The notes beneath the pieces are model-generated. The model was not told the origin of the DNA and made no database searches. It saw nothing but the letters and a program-made list of their open reading frames with translations. From contig OY540812.1 in assembly GCA_961205875.1 (NCBI GenBank), positions 26,855,098 through 26,919,097 on the forward strand: 64,000 bases of DNA, read 5' to 3'. This document shows positions 35,479-46,840 of this stretch, piece after piece; the first letter of the stretch is position 1; each line of letters opens with the position of its first letter. The translations under genes and the position numbers were made by a program. This DNA is from Sialis fuliginosa. Its lineage: Eukaryota; Arthropoda; Insecta; Megaloptera; Sialidae.

Positions 35479-35732
35479 CTCGTTCAATACCGCTAACCCC
35501 GGTCGGGGTTATTCGGCTACACCAACGAACCGCCACGAACCCCGTTCGGGGTTTTTGATTCGATACATTTTGTATTTAGCAGTTTTTTTATGGCGTTTGA
35601 GTGAGACGTTGTGTGTGTTATGGATAATAATTGAAATTTATAATTTTACTTTTTTTTTTTTTTTTTATAGTACGTGTTTTTTGTAGGTTATACAAGTTCA
35701 AATATCCCCGATATATATAGGCAGTCAACGAG
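35479..35732. mobile_element. 254-bp piggyBac-like MITE
   Basis: TTAA lies at both edges (35475-35478 and 35733-35736), followed by CTCGTT and its inverse AACGAG. Inside, ACCCCGGTCGGGGT (35495) and ACCCCGTTCGGGGT (35536) are hairpins; CCCCGATATATATAGGC lies near the right end. TTAA targets are characteristic of piggyBac. No coding content. Confidence 0.65.
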
Positions 35733-35749
35733 TTAAGAAATAAGAGGTT

Positions 35750-35940
35750 TTTTTCTCAGACGAAAATTAATCCTATGTATAGAAAAATTCACCCTTCTAT
35801 GATTTGTCGTTTTTGTGTTACAGAATCTACAGACACACATATATACAGTCATCATAATGAAAAGAATTAGAGAATGCCAATATTTAAATACAATTTTCAT
35901 TAAAATCTGGAATTTGAAAAAATCGACTTTACAATATAAA
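35750..35940 (+). repeat. Dispersed repeat family, copy 3 of 3
   Basis: GACGAAAATTAATCCTATGT, TTCACCCTTCTATGATTTGT, GTTACAGAATCTACAGACAC and ATCATAATGAAAAGAATT line up in order with 19380-19560. AATCTGGAATTTGAAAAAATC closes it as in the other copy. Confidence 0.6.
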
Positions 35941-36870
35941 ATGTACTAACATTATATTATTATGTATTTCATATGTCAATTTTGTTGAGAATTGAGATTA
36001 TATCTAATTCTCTTTTAATTGACCATTGGGCATAGCCCCTCAGACTGAACATTTTGATTTTATCTGTTTTCTTTTCGACCTTTCAATTTCTGTTTAGACT
36101 TTATTTTTTATTTTATTTATTTGTTTTTTATTATTTTCTCAAATCTTATTCCTTCTAAAATCCTGACGATGAATCGAAAGATTGCATTTAATTTTATCTG
36201 CAATAAATTCTGACGTTTAGACAATCAAGTTGTTATTATATATTTAATACATACCTATAACCGTCTAAGCGAGTAAAAAACTTATATATTATAATAATAA
36301 ATTAATTTACTACCAAGATATACAATTATTTACCGACAGCAACTTGTTTATTTGAATATTAATTATATATGCCTTAAACTGAAACTCTTGACGAATATAT
36401 AATATTTACTTATCGTTTTCTTCAAAAAGACAATCTCGTCTCTCTATTTTATTTTAGTGTTTTTTATAAACGAAAGTGAAAAAGGATCAAACTTAAATGT
36501 TGAAATATGCTTTGACAAATTTTGCTTAAAGTTACTTTGAAAATTATAATATTAAATAAGATTAAAACACAGAAAACCACAATGCATTATAATATTTAAA
36601 TTAATTACAATTCTACGATTCATGTTATAATATTATTAATTAGTTTATCAAATAAATTTCTAAGAATATTTATTATTAGAACGGACAAAATAATACAAAC
36701 AATCGTCGCGGTTATTGAATTACTATACGAGTACGTCCCTAGGTTCTAATATAAATTATTTGATAATAATTTGATAACTAAAACTAGGGAAAAACTTAAC
36801 ATTATGCTATTTCATTAAACTGTTTAAATCTAAATAATGAATATACTGTATCATTAAAAATTAATTAATA
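35941..36870. other. AT-rich stretch with a short repeat relic
   Basis: 36160-36240 (CCTGACGATGAATCGAAAG, then TCTGACGTTTAGACAATCAA) matches 31095-31170. It may be the tail of a LINE or other element. Otherwise nothing is recognised. Confidence 0.4.
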
Positions 36871-36872
36871 TA

Positions 36873-37627
36873 CAAGATGGTCCGGTTTGGGATGCAGATA
36901 TTTTAAGAGCTGATTCCTTGACTCATTGTGACTAAAAAATTGTACGAGAAGGTGGAGTCTATCTTCAACACTCTCTGAGCTACAGGATGTTTAAAATGTT
37001 CCTTCAGAGTAGTACTTACAAACAAAAATTATCTTATTATTTTGGTGTGTCATAATTAGAGGTGTACCAGAATTCCGGTCGGAACTCGCGATATGGATTT
37101 AAAGTGAATATTTCAACGTGACTACTGTTATATTATTATTATTTTTATATTATATTATTATTGCCACTATAAATGCAATTACATTCGATCGGAAAGAACG
37201 TATGCTATACAAATAATTTAACGAAATTATAGCTATACAAATAGTTTTACGAAGCTGTAAAAATTGCAGAATATGTAGAAAATACAATTTTTATAATTTA
37301 ATGTATTTTATTAAAGAAATACAATATAGAACAATGTTATATTAATTTAAGATAATAATCTAAACTATTATAACAATAACTCTGATCCGGAAACATCGCT
37401 AGCAATAACGCTAATACTGAAAAATACGTTAGTTAATTTTTTATGAAACTGACTCATTGTGGTTGCTCTAGTTACGTTATTTTGTTATGAGATAATTTTT
37501 GTTTATAAGTACAACTCTGAAAGAACTTTTTAAACATCCTGTAGCTCACTTCACGTACAATTTTTTATTCACAATGAGTCAGGATATCAGTTCCTAAAAT
37601 ATCTGTATCCCAAACTAGACCAGCCTG
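36873..37627. mobile_element. 755-bp mariner-like MITE
   Basis: TA flanks both ends (36871-36872 and 37628-37629). The tips read CAAGATGGTCCGGTTTGGGA and, inverted, CAGGCTGGTCTAGTTTGGGA. Arms of about 160 bp include GACTCATTGTGA, AATTGTACG, GAGCTACAGGATGTTTAAA and AAAATTATCT with their inverses. The AT-rich centre has no transposase. A TA duplication suggests Tc1/mariner mobilisation. Confidence 0.75.
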
Positions 37628-37689
37628 TACATTAAAAACTTTAATGCTTTTTAAATAATGATCAAACAAAGAGCGTAAAAAGTATTATA

Positions 37690-38460
37690 ATTTACTAGCG
37701 GACCCGCCTGACTTCGCATGGGAGTTGATATTTCATCCACTGTCACGTATTGAAGGTTGTAATTTTTGTTTTAGATGACCCGGCAAATGTTATTCTGTCC
37801 AAAATAATTTGTTTAAAAATCAGATCATAAATATACATTTTCGTAAATATCTCGACTCCAGCGCCACCTACTAGGTCAATTTTTTATAAAAAATATTTCT
37901 TTCCACGTAACTAATATAATAGACCAGGCGTTATATTAGAAGGAAGTGAGTGGAAATAATATGACAACCGGCAACTATGTTCAGATTCGTAAACTTGAGA
38001 CCTTAAAGAACTTAACAAGCCAAGGTGCCAGTCAGTACTTAAGTGCAATTTTTTTAACTGCGAAAAGGCCCTACAAAATAAAATAAATGTTCTTTTTAAA
38101 TCAAAAAATTTTTGTATCATCTTTAGGCGTTTTCGCATAAAAAAGGTCCTTACACTCATAACTGTAACTCTATTCCTTTATTTGTTATAATTTTTTTAAT
38201 GTTCATAAAACCTTGAATTAAGGAAAATGCAATTTGGCACATTAAATTCAATTTTCGAAAAACTACAACAGCCTCACCTAGCAATACACTAATTTTGCGA
38301 TATGCTATAACTGGATACAGTCGACATTGGTATTACGTTACATCAAGTTTCTGAAATCCCCCCCCCCCCCCCCCTTCACAGTATCTGGCTGGCATGAAAA
38401 GGTACTCAAACTTAATTGCCTCTAGCCATTGAAATATTATTTTCAGGGTTGCGTCCATTT
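37690..38460 (+). repeat. Dispersed repeat beginning ACTAGCGGACCCGCC
   Basis: ACTAGCGGACCCGCCTGACT followed by TCGCATGGG is a start seen in many arthropod repeats (general knowledge). GAAGGTTGTAATTTTTG links it to 22741. A C17 tract is at 38358-38374. The 82-codon minus frame 37911-38159 has no recognisable domain. Confidence 0.45.
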
Positions 38461-38825
38461 TGAAACACCCTGTATTATTAATGTATTATAAAATGATAAA
38501 TACCAAATCCCTGAATTCTGTAACAGTAATCTCGGAATTTCGAAATCTAATTATAAATATCCAGAGATAAAATACTATTACAAATTGTAGAATTTTATGA
38601 AAACTTGAAATGCCAAGATATGTTTATAATTTAAGCAATAAAAACTATACCAATTAAAAGGTTATTTCATTTTGTTTGATAAAAATATAATGTTTATTAT
38701 TCGTATATAGAAAATTAGTTTTATTCAAAGTATTACAGAATACGCCCGTTTGTTCAAACACCACCTATAACTAATTCTTACGCACTCAGAACATTTTAAT
38801 GCTTAAAATAATTGCACAAAAACAG

Positions 38826-39022
38826 TAAGGGTCGATCCACACTATCGTGCCGGTCTCGCTCCAATCAAATATAAATAAACAATAAACAATGAAAGCATCC
38901 ACACTATAGGTATCGTGCCGGTCTCGCTCCAGTCACACTCCAATACAATATTTACTATAGATACTGAATACTTGACTGGAGCGAGACCGGACCGGGACCG
39001 GCACGATAGTGTGGATCGGTCC
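38826..39022. mobile_element. GC-rich inverted-repeat element with internal duplication
   Basis: GATCCACACTATCGTGCCGG (38834) is inverted at 38993-39016. A second direct copy of the block, CACACTATAGGTATCGTGCC and GGTCTCGCTCCAGTC, lies at 38899. CTGGAGCGAGACCGG in the right arm pairs with both. No target duplication was found. Confidence 0.65.
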
Positions 39023-39613
39023 TAAATGGTCAATCGATTCTAGATTCGAAGTATTTTTATTTAAAAGTTTTTAATAAGATAACGTAATTGGATTGGAAGT
39101 TTACGAAGATACTTGTCATTGGAGAGAATATAAGAGTATATAAAAATATAAATTAATTGCGCATTCGTGAAAATTCTTGAAAACTTTTTGAAATATTTCA
39201 AGAATCAATATCTAAAAAGCTGAGTAGCAAAATTTGTTGTTTTTAAGTTTACCGTATTTAAATTTATTGAATTCAATATTTAAATAGATTCGACTTTAAG
39301 AATGAAGAAATAAATTAAAATTTTCTCGAACAGTACTTTCTTATACGTATATTAAAAAGTCGTGAAATTTAGATACAAACAAAATTAACTAAACTTCAAA
39401 ATATCTATCGTTTAACCCGATTGTGATACAGTTCTTTTTATTCGTATCTAAAATTAAAAAATAATTACAGTATAACCCGCCTAAAATGGAACGCGATCGT
39501 TCCTGTATTTATTTTCCGTTTTTATGCAAGTTTCAGTTCTGAGTTTCGGAACACAAACTGCAAGCAAAAATTAACACTAAAAATAATTTAAAAAAATTCG
39601 TATCGGAATCCAT
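39023..39613. other. AT-rich stretch without gene
   Basis: CAGTACTTTCTTATACG at 39332 is the weakest member of the recurrent motif series. AACCCGCCTAAAATGGAACG at 39475 stands out in composition but has no partner that I can see. Confidence 0.4.
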
Positions 39614-39621
39614 ATCCGTAT

Positions 39622-39752
39622 CAGTGGCGTAATCAGCGGGGGGGGGGGGGCTGTGGAGCCTGGCCCCCCGCAGTGATGTAAGGGGGTAGATTGTTATACC
39701 ATATAATGTATTATGTAACATATGTGTTATATATCAATGCCCCTACCCACTG
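39622..39752. mobile_element. 131-bp hAT MITE with a G13 tract
   Basis: It begins CAGTGGCGTAATCAGC followed by 13 G and ends CCCTACCCACTG. The 8-bp flanks are ATCCGTAT (39614-39621) and ATTCGTAT (39753-39760), one mismatch. CAGTGGCGTA tips are shared with the element at 53483. Confidence 0.7.
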
Positions 39753-39809
39753 ATTCGTATTTGAAACCGAAACAAACAAAAATATCTATCCGTAGTTGAA
39801 ATTAATACC

Positions 39810-39975
39810 CTTATATCTGGTATTATAAACGAGCTAGCATTTTTAAATGAGGTATCAAACCTATATTTGACAGTTCTCTTGAAATTTTATGAAATGTTTG
39901 ACAATTTTCACGCACGCATCACAGAATTATTACCTCATTTGAAAGTGCTTGCTAGCTACATATATATCCTTTATA
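39810..39975. mobile_element. MITE with TCTGGTATTATAAA-type tips
   Basis: TCTGGTATTATAAACGAGCT at the left and TTTATAATACCGGACAT at the right are inverted. GCTAGCA, AAATGAGGT and GACAGTTCTCTTGAA blocks are shared with 2822-2940 and 56770-56905. GAGGTATCAAA / TTACCTCATTTGAAA show the arm pairing. Non-coding. Confidence 0.65.
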
Positions 39976-41289
39976 ATACCGGACATTATTTTTTTTTATC
40001 ACATCTGTTACTTCAAATATGCGAGTAGTTTTCTAAAAAAAATTAAAAACTTTTGAATAATGGCATATCATTCTTCTATACTAAACTCATTATGTATCAT
40101 GTGTTAGGGGAGGGGAAGGGATGAGGGCAAACCGACTAACGCGCATTTTATTAGTATAGACAATGTTGGGTTGAATTTAGTAGAAAAAGTCGGAAAAGGG
40201 ACTACATAATTTTTTTTGCAAGGAGAGGAGGGCACCAAATTGCAATAACGCCATTATCTATAACTTATTTTTATTATATTAACAACGTTGGCCAGTTAAA
40301 CTATTTTTATATAGGTTAAAATGTTTAGAAGTTTATAGACAATTATTATAAATTAGAAATTCTCTGCGTCTTTTCCCACATTTTTTTCGATTTTTTTTTT
40401 CAAATATCGAATGAAAGTAACCTAATTTTTCATGATAAATTGTTGGTTTAATTATTACATCAATAAGTATCATAATAGATTTTCTTTTTGAATTTATATA
40501 CACTTTAATTAAAAAATATCAATTGTAGTTGTTTTAATACGTCTCTGACCTAATTATTTGTGATACATTGTTGGTTTAATTATTACTTAAATCAATATCA
40601 CTATTAGTTGACCTTTATTTTTTATACAGTTTGATTAGAAAATATTACGTTGCTTTAATTATATCAACATCATAACTTTATATACTAGGTAATGCCATCG
40701 ATTTTTCTGTTATACAGGCTAATTTAGGTTAGAAAGTGGTAAAAAAAAATTCCTAAACATAATGAAACTAGCTTTATTTAGTAAATAAAATATTTAATTA
40801 GTAAAAAATCACGATTTTATAAAAAAAACTTTTTTTTAATTATAATATTTAAACAATTAAAATTGAACTTACAATAAATAACGATAAAATAAGAATTAAT
40901 AATAATTTTCTCAAAAAAATATTGTTATTTTTAAATTATTTTGCATGCCCGTGTTCAGTACGCTTGCGAAAATTAATCATGCTCGAACTGCGCTCGGGTC
41001 TGAACATTTTCGCTAGTTTAGTATACCCAAGTTGAGATCGGGGCTGGGCGTTAATTCAATTATCATATAATCAAAAATTCTAAGATCTAAAACTAGAAAA
41101 ATCGATTAAGTATCGGTTCAGGTATTTATATAACCAGATTTTCTATAATGCATGAAAATTATTGATTAATTTTAAAAATCGACAAATAAATCTTATAACC
41201 AAATTCCATCAAACAATAAGTAACAGAACAGAAACGTTATCTCTTGGTGACAACCGCGTATATGCCAAATTTGCCGCTCCTTTCCCCTA
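39976..41289. other. AT-rich stretch without gene
   Basis: AATTATTACATCAATAAGTATC at 40451 and AATTATTACTTAAATCAATATC at 40577 are diverged direct repeats about 125 bp apart, each preceded by ATTGTTGGTTT. 40930-41050 is less AT-rich (TTGCATGCCCGTGTTC, CTCGAACTGCGCTCGG). No frame is recognised. Confidence 0.4.
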
Positions 41290-42126
41290 TAGGGGAAAGT
41301 CGGTTAATTTGGACCATTTTTTTTAAATTACGATATTTAGTAGATATACTAGTTTTAGGCTTAGACAAATTATTTTTTTATGAAATGAAACAGCAGTTTA
41401 TAAATTTTGATTCTGTTAAGTATTAATCAACATAATTATCATAAACTCCACAAAATCAACAAAATATAAGATCGGAGCTTTGTTTCAATTTAACCAACCG
41501 GTACTGTAAATTGGACCACGGGGTTGCTAATTTTGACCTTAATAGAATCTTAACTAAAATATACCTGTAAAACAAAACACAATATATATTTATGAATTAC
41601 AGACTATCAAACAATTATTTATCATAAGTATTTAAACAAAAAACTATAAGAAATCAATCTCGTTACATTATTTCAATTAAATTATTCAAGAAAGACAATC
41701 ATCACATATGTTAGGATTATTGATACAAGATTAATGATTTTTGTTATGGCAACTACGTGCGGTCCATTTTAACCAACAGTGTGAGAAGTGAGAAAAAAAA
41801 ATCTAACAAAAACGTAACCTATCAAAGCCGCCAATTAATCCATGACAGTTAATTGTTGATAAATTGCTGCTGCAAATTATAAAATAAAAACGCTGTGTGC
41901 TTACCTTTGTACTAACTACACCCTTAGCACGAATCACTCAAAATTACATCAATAATCACTTATTTACATTTGCGGAAACAAAACACTAACATTCAACTTG
42001 TCAAGGAGAACAATATAGCCGATATGCAATGAAGCTAGGTGCCTATCGCACGGTGTTGTCATTTAAGAAATCAGAATACTATTTTTCGAGATATAAGGGT
42101 GGTCCAATATACCATACTTTCCAATA
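41290..42126. mobile_element. Inverted-repeat element with TTGGACC motifs
   Basis: The left end TAGGGGAAAGTCGGTTAATT then TGGACC pairs imperfectly with the right end, where GGTCCAATATACCATACTTTCC is the inverse. TTGGACC or its inverse GGTCCA recurs at 41320, 41511, 41761 and 42101. The start resembles TAGGGGAAGTCGG at 61125, suggesting a related family. The 60-codon frame at 41244 crosses the end and is not a gene. Confidence 0.5.
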
Positions 42127-42758
42127 CTAAAAGAAAATACGATTATTATAAAGATAAAATTTTCTAGAGCGAAGAAAATATTAAGCTGCAAATTTGAGAA
42201 TTTTCAAGAAAAAAATTTTTCTCCAAAATTTAAAATTCATGATTATCTAAAAACAATATTATTTATTGTTAGTTGAAAATTATAAAAATATATTCAAACT
42301 ACTGAATGTTGTAATATAATAAATAAATTTTCTTCACTGAAGAAAATCATTTACTACCTATTTCGTTACCTATGTTTTACAGTCATATGCAAAGTACATG
42401 CATGTTTATAAATAAATATTGGAAATGTAATAAAGTTTCGCGAATATTGAACCAGCATAAAAAACCGCGAAAGCCTTTACAAGTAATAAAATAATTATAC
42501 AATGTTTTGGGTTAAGAAAATATTGTATAAAACTGAAAAAATAGTCTATTTAGTGAAAGCAGAAATTATCTTATACGAGTACCTATAAGAAATAAAAATA
42601 AACTTATTTCTTATACTTGAACTCCCCCGTACCCATATAATTTTATTTTATTCAATATATATTTTTTTAATGTGCTACTTCTAGCAAATTGCGCCCCATC
42701 TGCCCCCACCCCCCCCATTGATGGTGAAGTACAGAAAGCTAGCATTACAAACACAAGG
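42127..42758. other. AT-rich stretch without gene
   Basis: Mostly low complexity. 42690-42720 is C-rich (GCCCCCACCCCCCCC), producing chance frames on both strands. Confidence 0.4.
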
Positions 42759-42766
42759 ATCACGAC

Positions 42767-43027
42767 CATGGGCGCCTCCTTGCACCCCCCTGACAAAAAA
42801 GAAAAAATACATGAAAAAATGAAGAAATATAATTTGTATTTTAAAATTCACTCTTTGTGAATTTCCGCAGGTTATAAAACTGAGGACCTTTTTTTTAGTC
42901 ATGCTAATTTCAATGCAGGTTTATTAATACAAAATTATTATTATTATTTTTTTAATTATCCTCGCAAGTAATTTAATTTTATATATCTAAATGCACTCCC
43001 CTGAAAGAAATTCTGTCGGCGCCCATG
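42767..43027. mobile_element. 261-bp non-autonomous hAT element
   Basis: The tips are CATGGGCGCC and its inverse GGCGCCCATG. The 8-bp flank ATCACGAC is identical on both sides (42759-42766 and 43028-43035). The interior is AT-rich with TGCACCCCCCTGA near the left and CACTCCCCTGAAAG near the right. No transposase. Confidence 0.9.
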
Positions 43028-43035
43028 ATCACGAC

Positions 43036-43400
43036 ACAAATAACCGGTCACTCGAACAATTCCTACAAGCTCAAAACCTGCTCACACACCATTTCCCAAG
43101 CGAAAAATAATGCCGCGCTTCGTCAGCATAGAGACCTCGACATTCGAACAAAACCAACAAACATAATTTCCCACTACACCTTGTCACCAGATCACAAATG
43201 AGAGTTTAATCAAACTTCAAAGAAGCATGTTAAAGACCAGACCTGAAGATGACCGATAGGATTCGACCGAAACGTCGTCAGGAAGATAACACGGACCGCG
43301 GAGCTACCCGGAAATCAAATATGTAATAGTTTTTAAAAATTTGTTAAGTGCGAGTAGAACTCGCGCCCTGAGGGTTCCGACTGTTATAATTAAAACTTAT
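43036..43400. repeat. GC-richer tail of an unidentified element plus a short relic
   Basis: CCTGAAGATGACCGATAGG then TTCGACCGAAACGTCGT (43247-43284) resembles tails found after many arthropod transposons. 43347-43381 (AAGTGCGAGTAGAACTCGCG, then GAGGGTTCCGAC) is the inverse-type end of the family at 25060-25890. The hAT element just upstream inserted into this older unit. No frame is recognised. Confidence 0.4.
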
Positions 43401-43808
43401 TTACAATTCAACAATATTCAAAATTATAAATTATACATTTTGAAAAATAAACATTTTTTTTATTTTACAGAAGATCGATATTTTTTAATAATGCCACTGT
43501 TTGCAATTAAAAATAAAAATAAAAATTCAGTTGCGTGTGCTTCTTATACAGTTCATGATGAATGGAACAAATTCGTTTAAAATTCAAGTAATTATTTTGT
43601 GGAAAAACGCTCGAACACGTCGATTAGTATTTTTAGTTGCGAATTTTTTGACATAAAAAAATCGTATACAGGATGTCTCATGAAAAACATATGCCAGTCA
43701 TCATTGATTTTTAAATGGAATAACCTATATATTATGCCATTTTTGAATTGTTCGGTAAATTCTGAACACTTTTTGTTCAACATCCATATCTCTAAAATCA
43801 GCGGTTTT
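43401..43808. other. AT-rich stretch without gene
   Basis: TACAGGATGTCTCATGAAAA at 43667 resembles mariner-type tips, but no partner was found. The overlapping frames on the two strands at 43592-43852 have no recognisable content. Confidence 0.4.
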
Positions 43809-43938
43809 CGGAATAATGACGTTTGAAAATTGATATTTTGAAATACACACAAATAATGAAAATCGATTTCAATTTAAACATTTAATTTAATTACTTGTGT
43901 GTATTTTAAAATATCAATTTTCAAACGTCATTATTCCG
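43809..43938. repeat. 130-bp palindrome with nearly perfect 44-bp arms
   Basis: CGGAATAATGACGTTTGAAA at the left is exactly inverted at the right; the arms continue through TTGATATTTT and AATACACACAA with a single difference. The centre is 42 bp. Non-coding. Confidence 0.85.
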
Positions 43939-44365
43939 TATATAGTTTATTGTTTATAATTCCACATAGAATACGAAATTAATTATTTTCGGATTTTTTC
44001 CTTTACTTGTGCTTTGAGACCTTTCTTCGTACCAGATTTCAAGATTCTAGGTCAACTGGAAGTACCTTATAGGCTTTGATAATCAGTCAGTGAGTCAGTC
44101 TGTCAGTATCAAAATACTCTTTGAAAGGCCATATCTTTTTATATTATTGAGTTTTTATTGTATGAGGCTAGAGATCTTAGTATTTGATATTAATTTCAAC
44201 TGAGAAAAAGGGTTTTACCGATCAGACAGACAGACGAACAAAAGTGAGAGTTCCGTTTTTTTTCAGTTTGAGGTATAGAACTCTAAAAATTAAGTAAAAG
44301 GTAGAAATCTTGACATAATAAGAACTGTAACTGTTTGGTATGTCTTGTGAAAACTAAGTTTGGTG
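43939..44365. repeat. Decayed dispersed repeat with GTCAGT and GACAGACAG tracts
   Basis: GTCAGTGAGTCAGTCTGTCAG (44090) and CAGACAGACAGACGAAC (44224) mark a decayed repeat of the type that begins near GGTCAACTGGAAGTACC. Part of the frame is a generic AT-rich stretch. No coding content. Confidence 0.4.
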
Positions 44366-44367
44366 TA

Positions 44368-44544
44368 CAGAATGTCCTGTAAACATACCGACAAACTTTC
44401 AGGAGTTGTCGAAGACATTAAAACAATCGCTTTTTGTTAATAAACCCATGTCCGCAAACGAGCCGTTTTAGCAGTTGAGTAAAATAAAGGACCCCGCACA
44501 AAACAACTCCTGAAAGTTTGTCGGTTTGTTTACGGGACATTCTG
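44368..44544. mobile_element. 177-bp MITE with TA duplication, short form of the 17308 element
   Basis: TA flanks both sides (44366-44367 and 44545-44546). The tips read CAGAATGTCCTGTAAACATA and, inverted, CAGAATGTCCCGTAAACAAA. CGACAAACTTTCAGGAGTTGT pairs with its inverse. TTAATAAACCCATGTCCGC is shared with 17369, so this is an internally shortened relative of the fold-back there. Confidence 0.85.
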
Positions 44545-44624
44545 TATGTAGTTTGTTTGTTGCTGTTTTGTTTCTAACGATTCTGTATGAAGAATCAAAT
44601 GAATCAATCTCGGCAAGTATTCAA

Positions 44625-45110
44625 AATTCATTTCTAAATCTCAACAAATGGTTTGAGGACATAACAATAGCTTAAAATTAAAATGGTACTGATGAAATTC
44701 GGAAATTATGGAAACTTTTCAGAAAACTTTTATTTTGTTAAAACAACACAAAATTTCTAGGTATATACCTAGAAAAATCTCTAAGCTGGAAGTACCATAT
44801 TGAATACATTAGTAAGAAAATAAACTCATATAATTACCTCCATAAAAACTTAAACAAAATTGTAATGATACCACTATTAACAAATATCTATTACGCCTAC
44901 ATACAACCCCAGTAATCATATGGCATCATTTTATGGGGCAACAGTCCATACACAAAAAAATTATTCGAATATAAAAAAATGCATTAGAGCTATCTATAAT
45001 GCCAATCCAAGGACATCTTGTAAATCGATATTTAAAGAATTAAAAATATTGACAATATATGACATATATTCTCGAATGCGCCATATTCTTAAAAAAAATT
45101 TAGACCTATC
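44625..45110 (+). pseudogene. Dead non-LTR reverse transcriptase fragment (LINE, Jockey/CR1-like)
   Basis: From 44742 the plus strand reads KFLGIYLEKSLSWKYHIEY, then YLHKNLNKIV and IYYAYIQPQ, a stop, and SYGIILWGNSPYTKK. A frameshift then gives CIRAIYNANPRTSCKSIFKE and LKILTIYDIY. KFLG, a Trp-His block, YGIxLWG and NPRTSCKPLFKELxIL are typical of the region just after the catalytic core of non-LTR reverse transcriptases. LNKWFED just upstream fits the preceding block. The catalytic YxDD part is absent. At least one stop and one shift kill it. The type within the LINE group is inferred from motif memory. Confidence 0.75.
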
Positions 45111-46840
45111 TTAGAAAAATGTAATATATTTGTATAAAATGTATATATTACAGTGCTATAAAAAAATCATCTACAACGAAGAAATAACGTGGTCTGGCGA
45201 GAGTTTAGCAGCTGCTATGGATACAGCATCGGTACGTTATGGATACAAAATAAATGTTAAAATAAAATTATTAACTGTTTATTTATTAGCTGTAACTAAG
45301 CAAACATTACGCCAAATGTCGATTAAAATATAGTTCCCATACAAAATAACATTATAATTATCTGAAAATGTTTAATTTAGTTAAGTGATCTTATTATACC
45401 ACCATATTTTACTAAAGCCTACAGTTACTTTTTTTAAGATGTCTTAAAAATGAATAAATCATTTAAGAAAAGTTGGTTTTCATACTTCTTTAGATTAATA
45501 ATAAATCAAAGTTTACCATTAACATAGCTTTTATAATATAAATTACTTAGAATTTTTAATTAAGGTGGGTCTTATTTGCCTTCATGACTTTACTTATTAA
45601 CACATTCAGTGCCTGTACAAGGTTTTATTGAATAAAGATTATTATTATAGTTATTTTTGGAAACAAACTGCTGATTTAGTGAAAACCCAGCTTAATATTA
45701 AATCGGCCATACAGCATACATTACTCATAGGTACATATTATGTACTCGCGAGTATATATCTAGTGCAGAGAATGTTCTACACGCTATTCCATCGATCTTT
45801 TTTTCAACAACTTATGACGTATAACGACCGCTAATAAAATTTACGATTCCGTTATCGGCTCACCTATGTTTGTATGCAACGGGGCTATTAATGCAAATCA
45901 TTCCCACCAGTGTTGATTTGAAATTATAATGAAGGTAGGGATTTAATAGGCGTTTTTAATATTCTCTTTAAATCATACTGAGCTATATTTTCTACTTTTT
46001 TTTTATTTTATGCTCAAGCCTTGAAGAAGTTATATGTAATTTAAAGTTCATGTACTGATTTTTATTATGTTTTCGTGATGCACTAATGTAAGTATAAAAC
46101 TTTTATGGTGCCATTTCAAAACTATGTATAAATTATATTGTTCACTGTACAGCAATGAAATTTTTTACTTTTTTATTACAATGTGAAGTCCCATAATATA
46201 TAGAACTAGTTGTACTAGCTTGTACAGTAGAACGTCTATTATTTAAAAAAAATTGGTATCCTTAGTACGGAGAAAACTGGATATAAAACTTCTTAAATTT
46301 TTTTTATTGAACCTTCAATAAAAAAAGCAAAACAAATTTACCAAATAGTTTACCTATATTATTTACTCACATATAAAGATATTTGATAAAATTATCCAAC
46401 ATTCAATCTTAATGAGGGTACTGTACAGTCAAATTGGCTGAAACTGAAGATCAACTGTTGATCAGGAGTTTCCATGGACAGAAGGTTTAAAAATAACAAG
46501 TTTTTTAGTAATTCATTGTGAAAGGTTAGGAATTTAAATTCATATGTATATGTACAGTTGTCTGTAGAAGTGGTCGACCAGTTTTCATTCAAATTCGCTT
46601 ATCACAATCTTATTGTTAGTAGGCTCCTCCCATTTGATTGTTATAATATTTTAAATATTTCTTCATGTATCAAACAAATGCCCGATATATACTCAGGGAT
46701 TATTTTAGTGTATAGTTGTAGCTTTTTTCTGCAGTTCCAAAAATGAAAACTGAAGTTGTAAAAGCTAATTTGTGTAGTTGACAAAATTGCAAGTCCCTAA
46801 ATAGAAAAATATAAAAAAGTATATTACCCGGGAATATACA
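45111..46840. other. AT-rich stretch; possible LINE tail and a pogo/Tigger-like tip
   Basis: AATAAAGATTATTATTATAG at 45631 could be the tail of the LINE whose fragment lies upstream. ACAGTAGAACGTCTATTATT at 46224 resembles tips of pogo/Tigger elements but no right end was found. Short frames at 45130, 45628 and 46392 have no recognised family. Confidence 0.35.

Noticed and set aside
35495-35555. GC-rich hairpins resembling bacterial terminators
   Set aside because: The DNA is eukaryotic and they lie within a TTAA-flanked MITE.
42611-42902. Overlapping Pro/Gly-rich frames
   Set aside because: They are driven by C-rich tracts and the hAT tip; three frames overlap on the two strands.
46392-46592. 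Possible pogo/Tigger protein remnant near the tip-like sequence at 46224
   Set aside because: The frame shows no DDE or HTH motif and no right tip could be paired.
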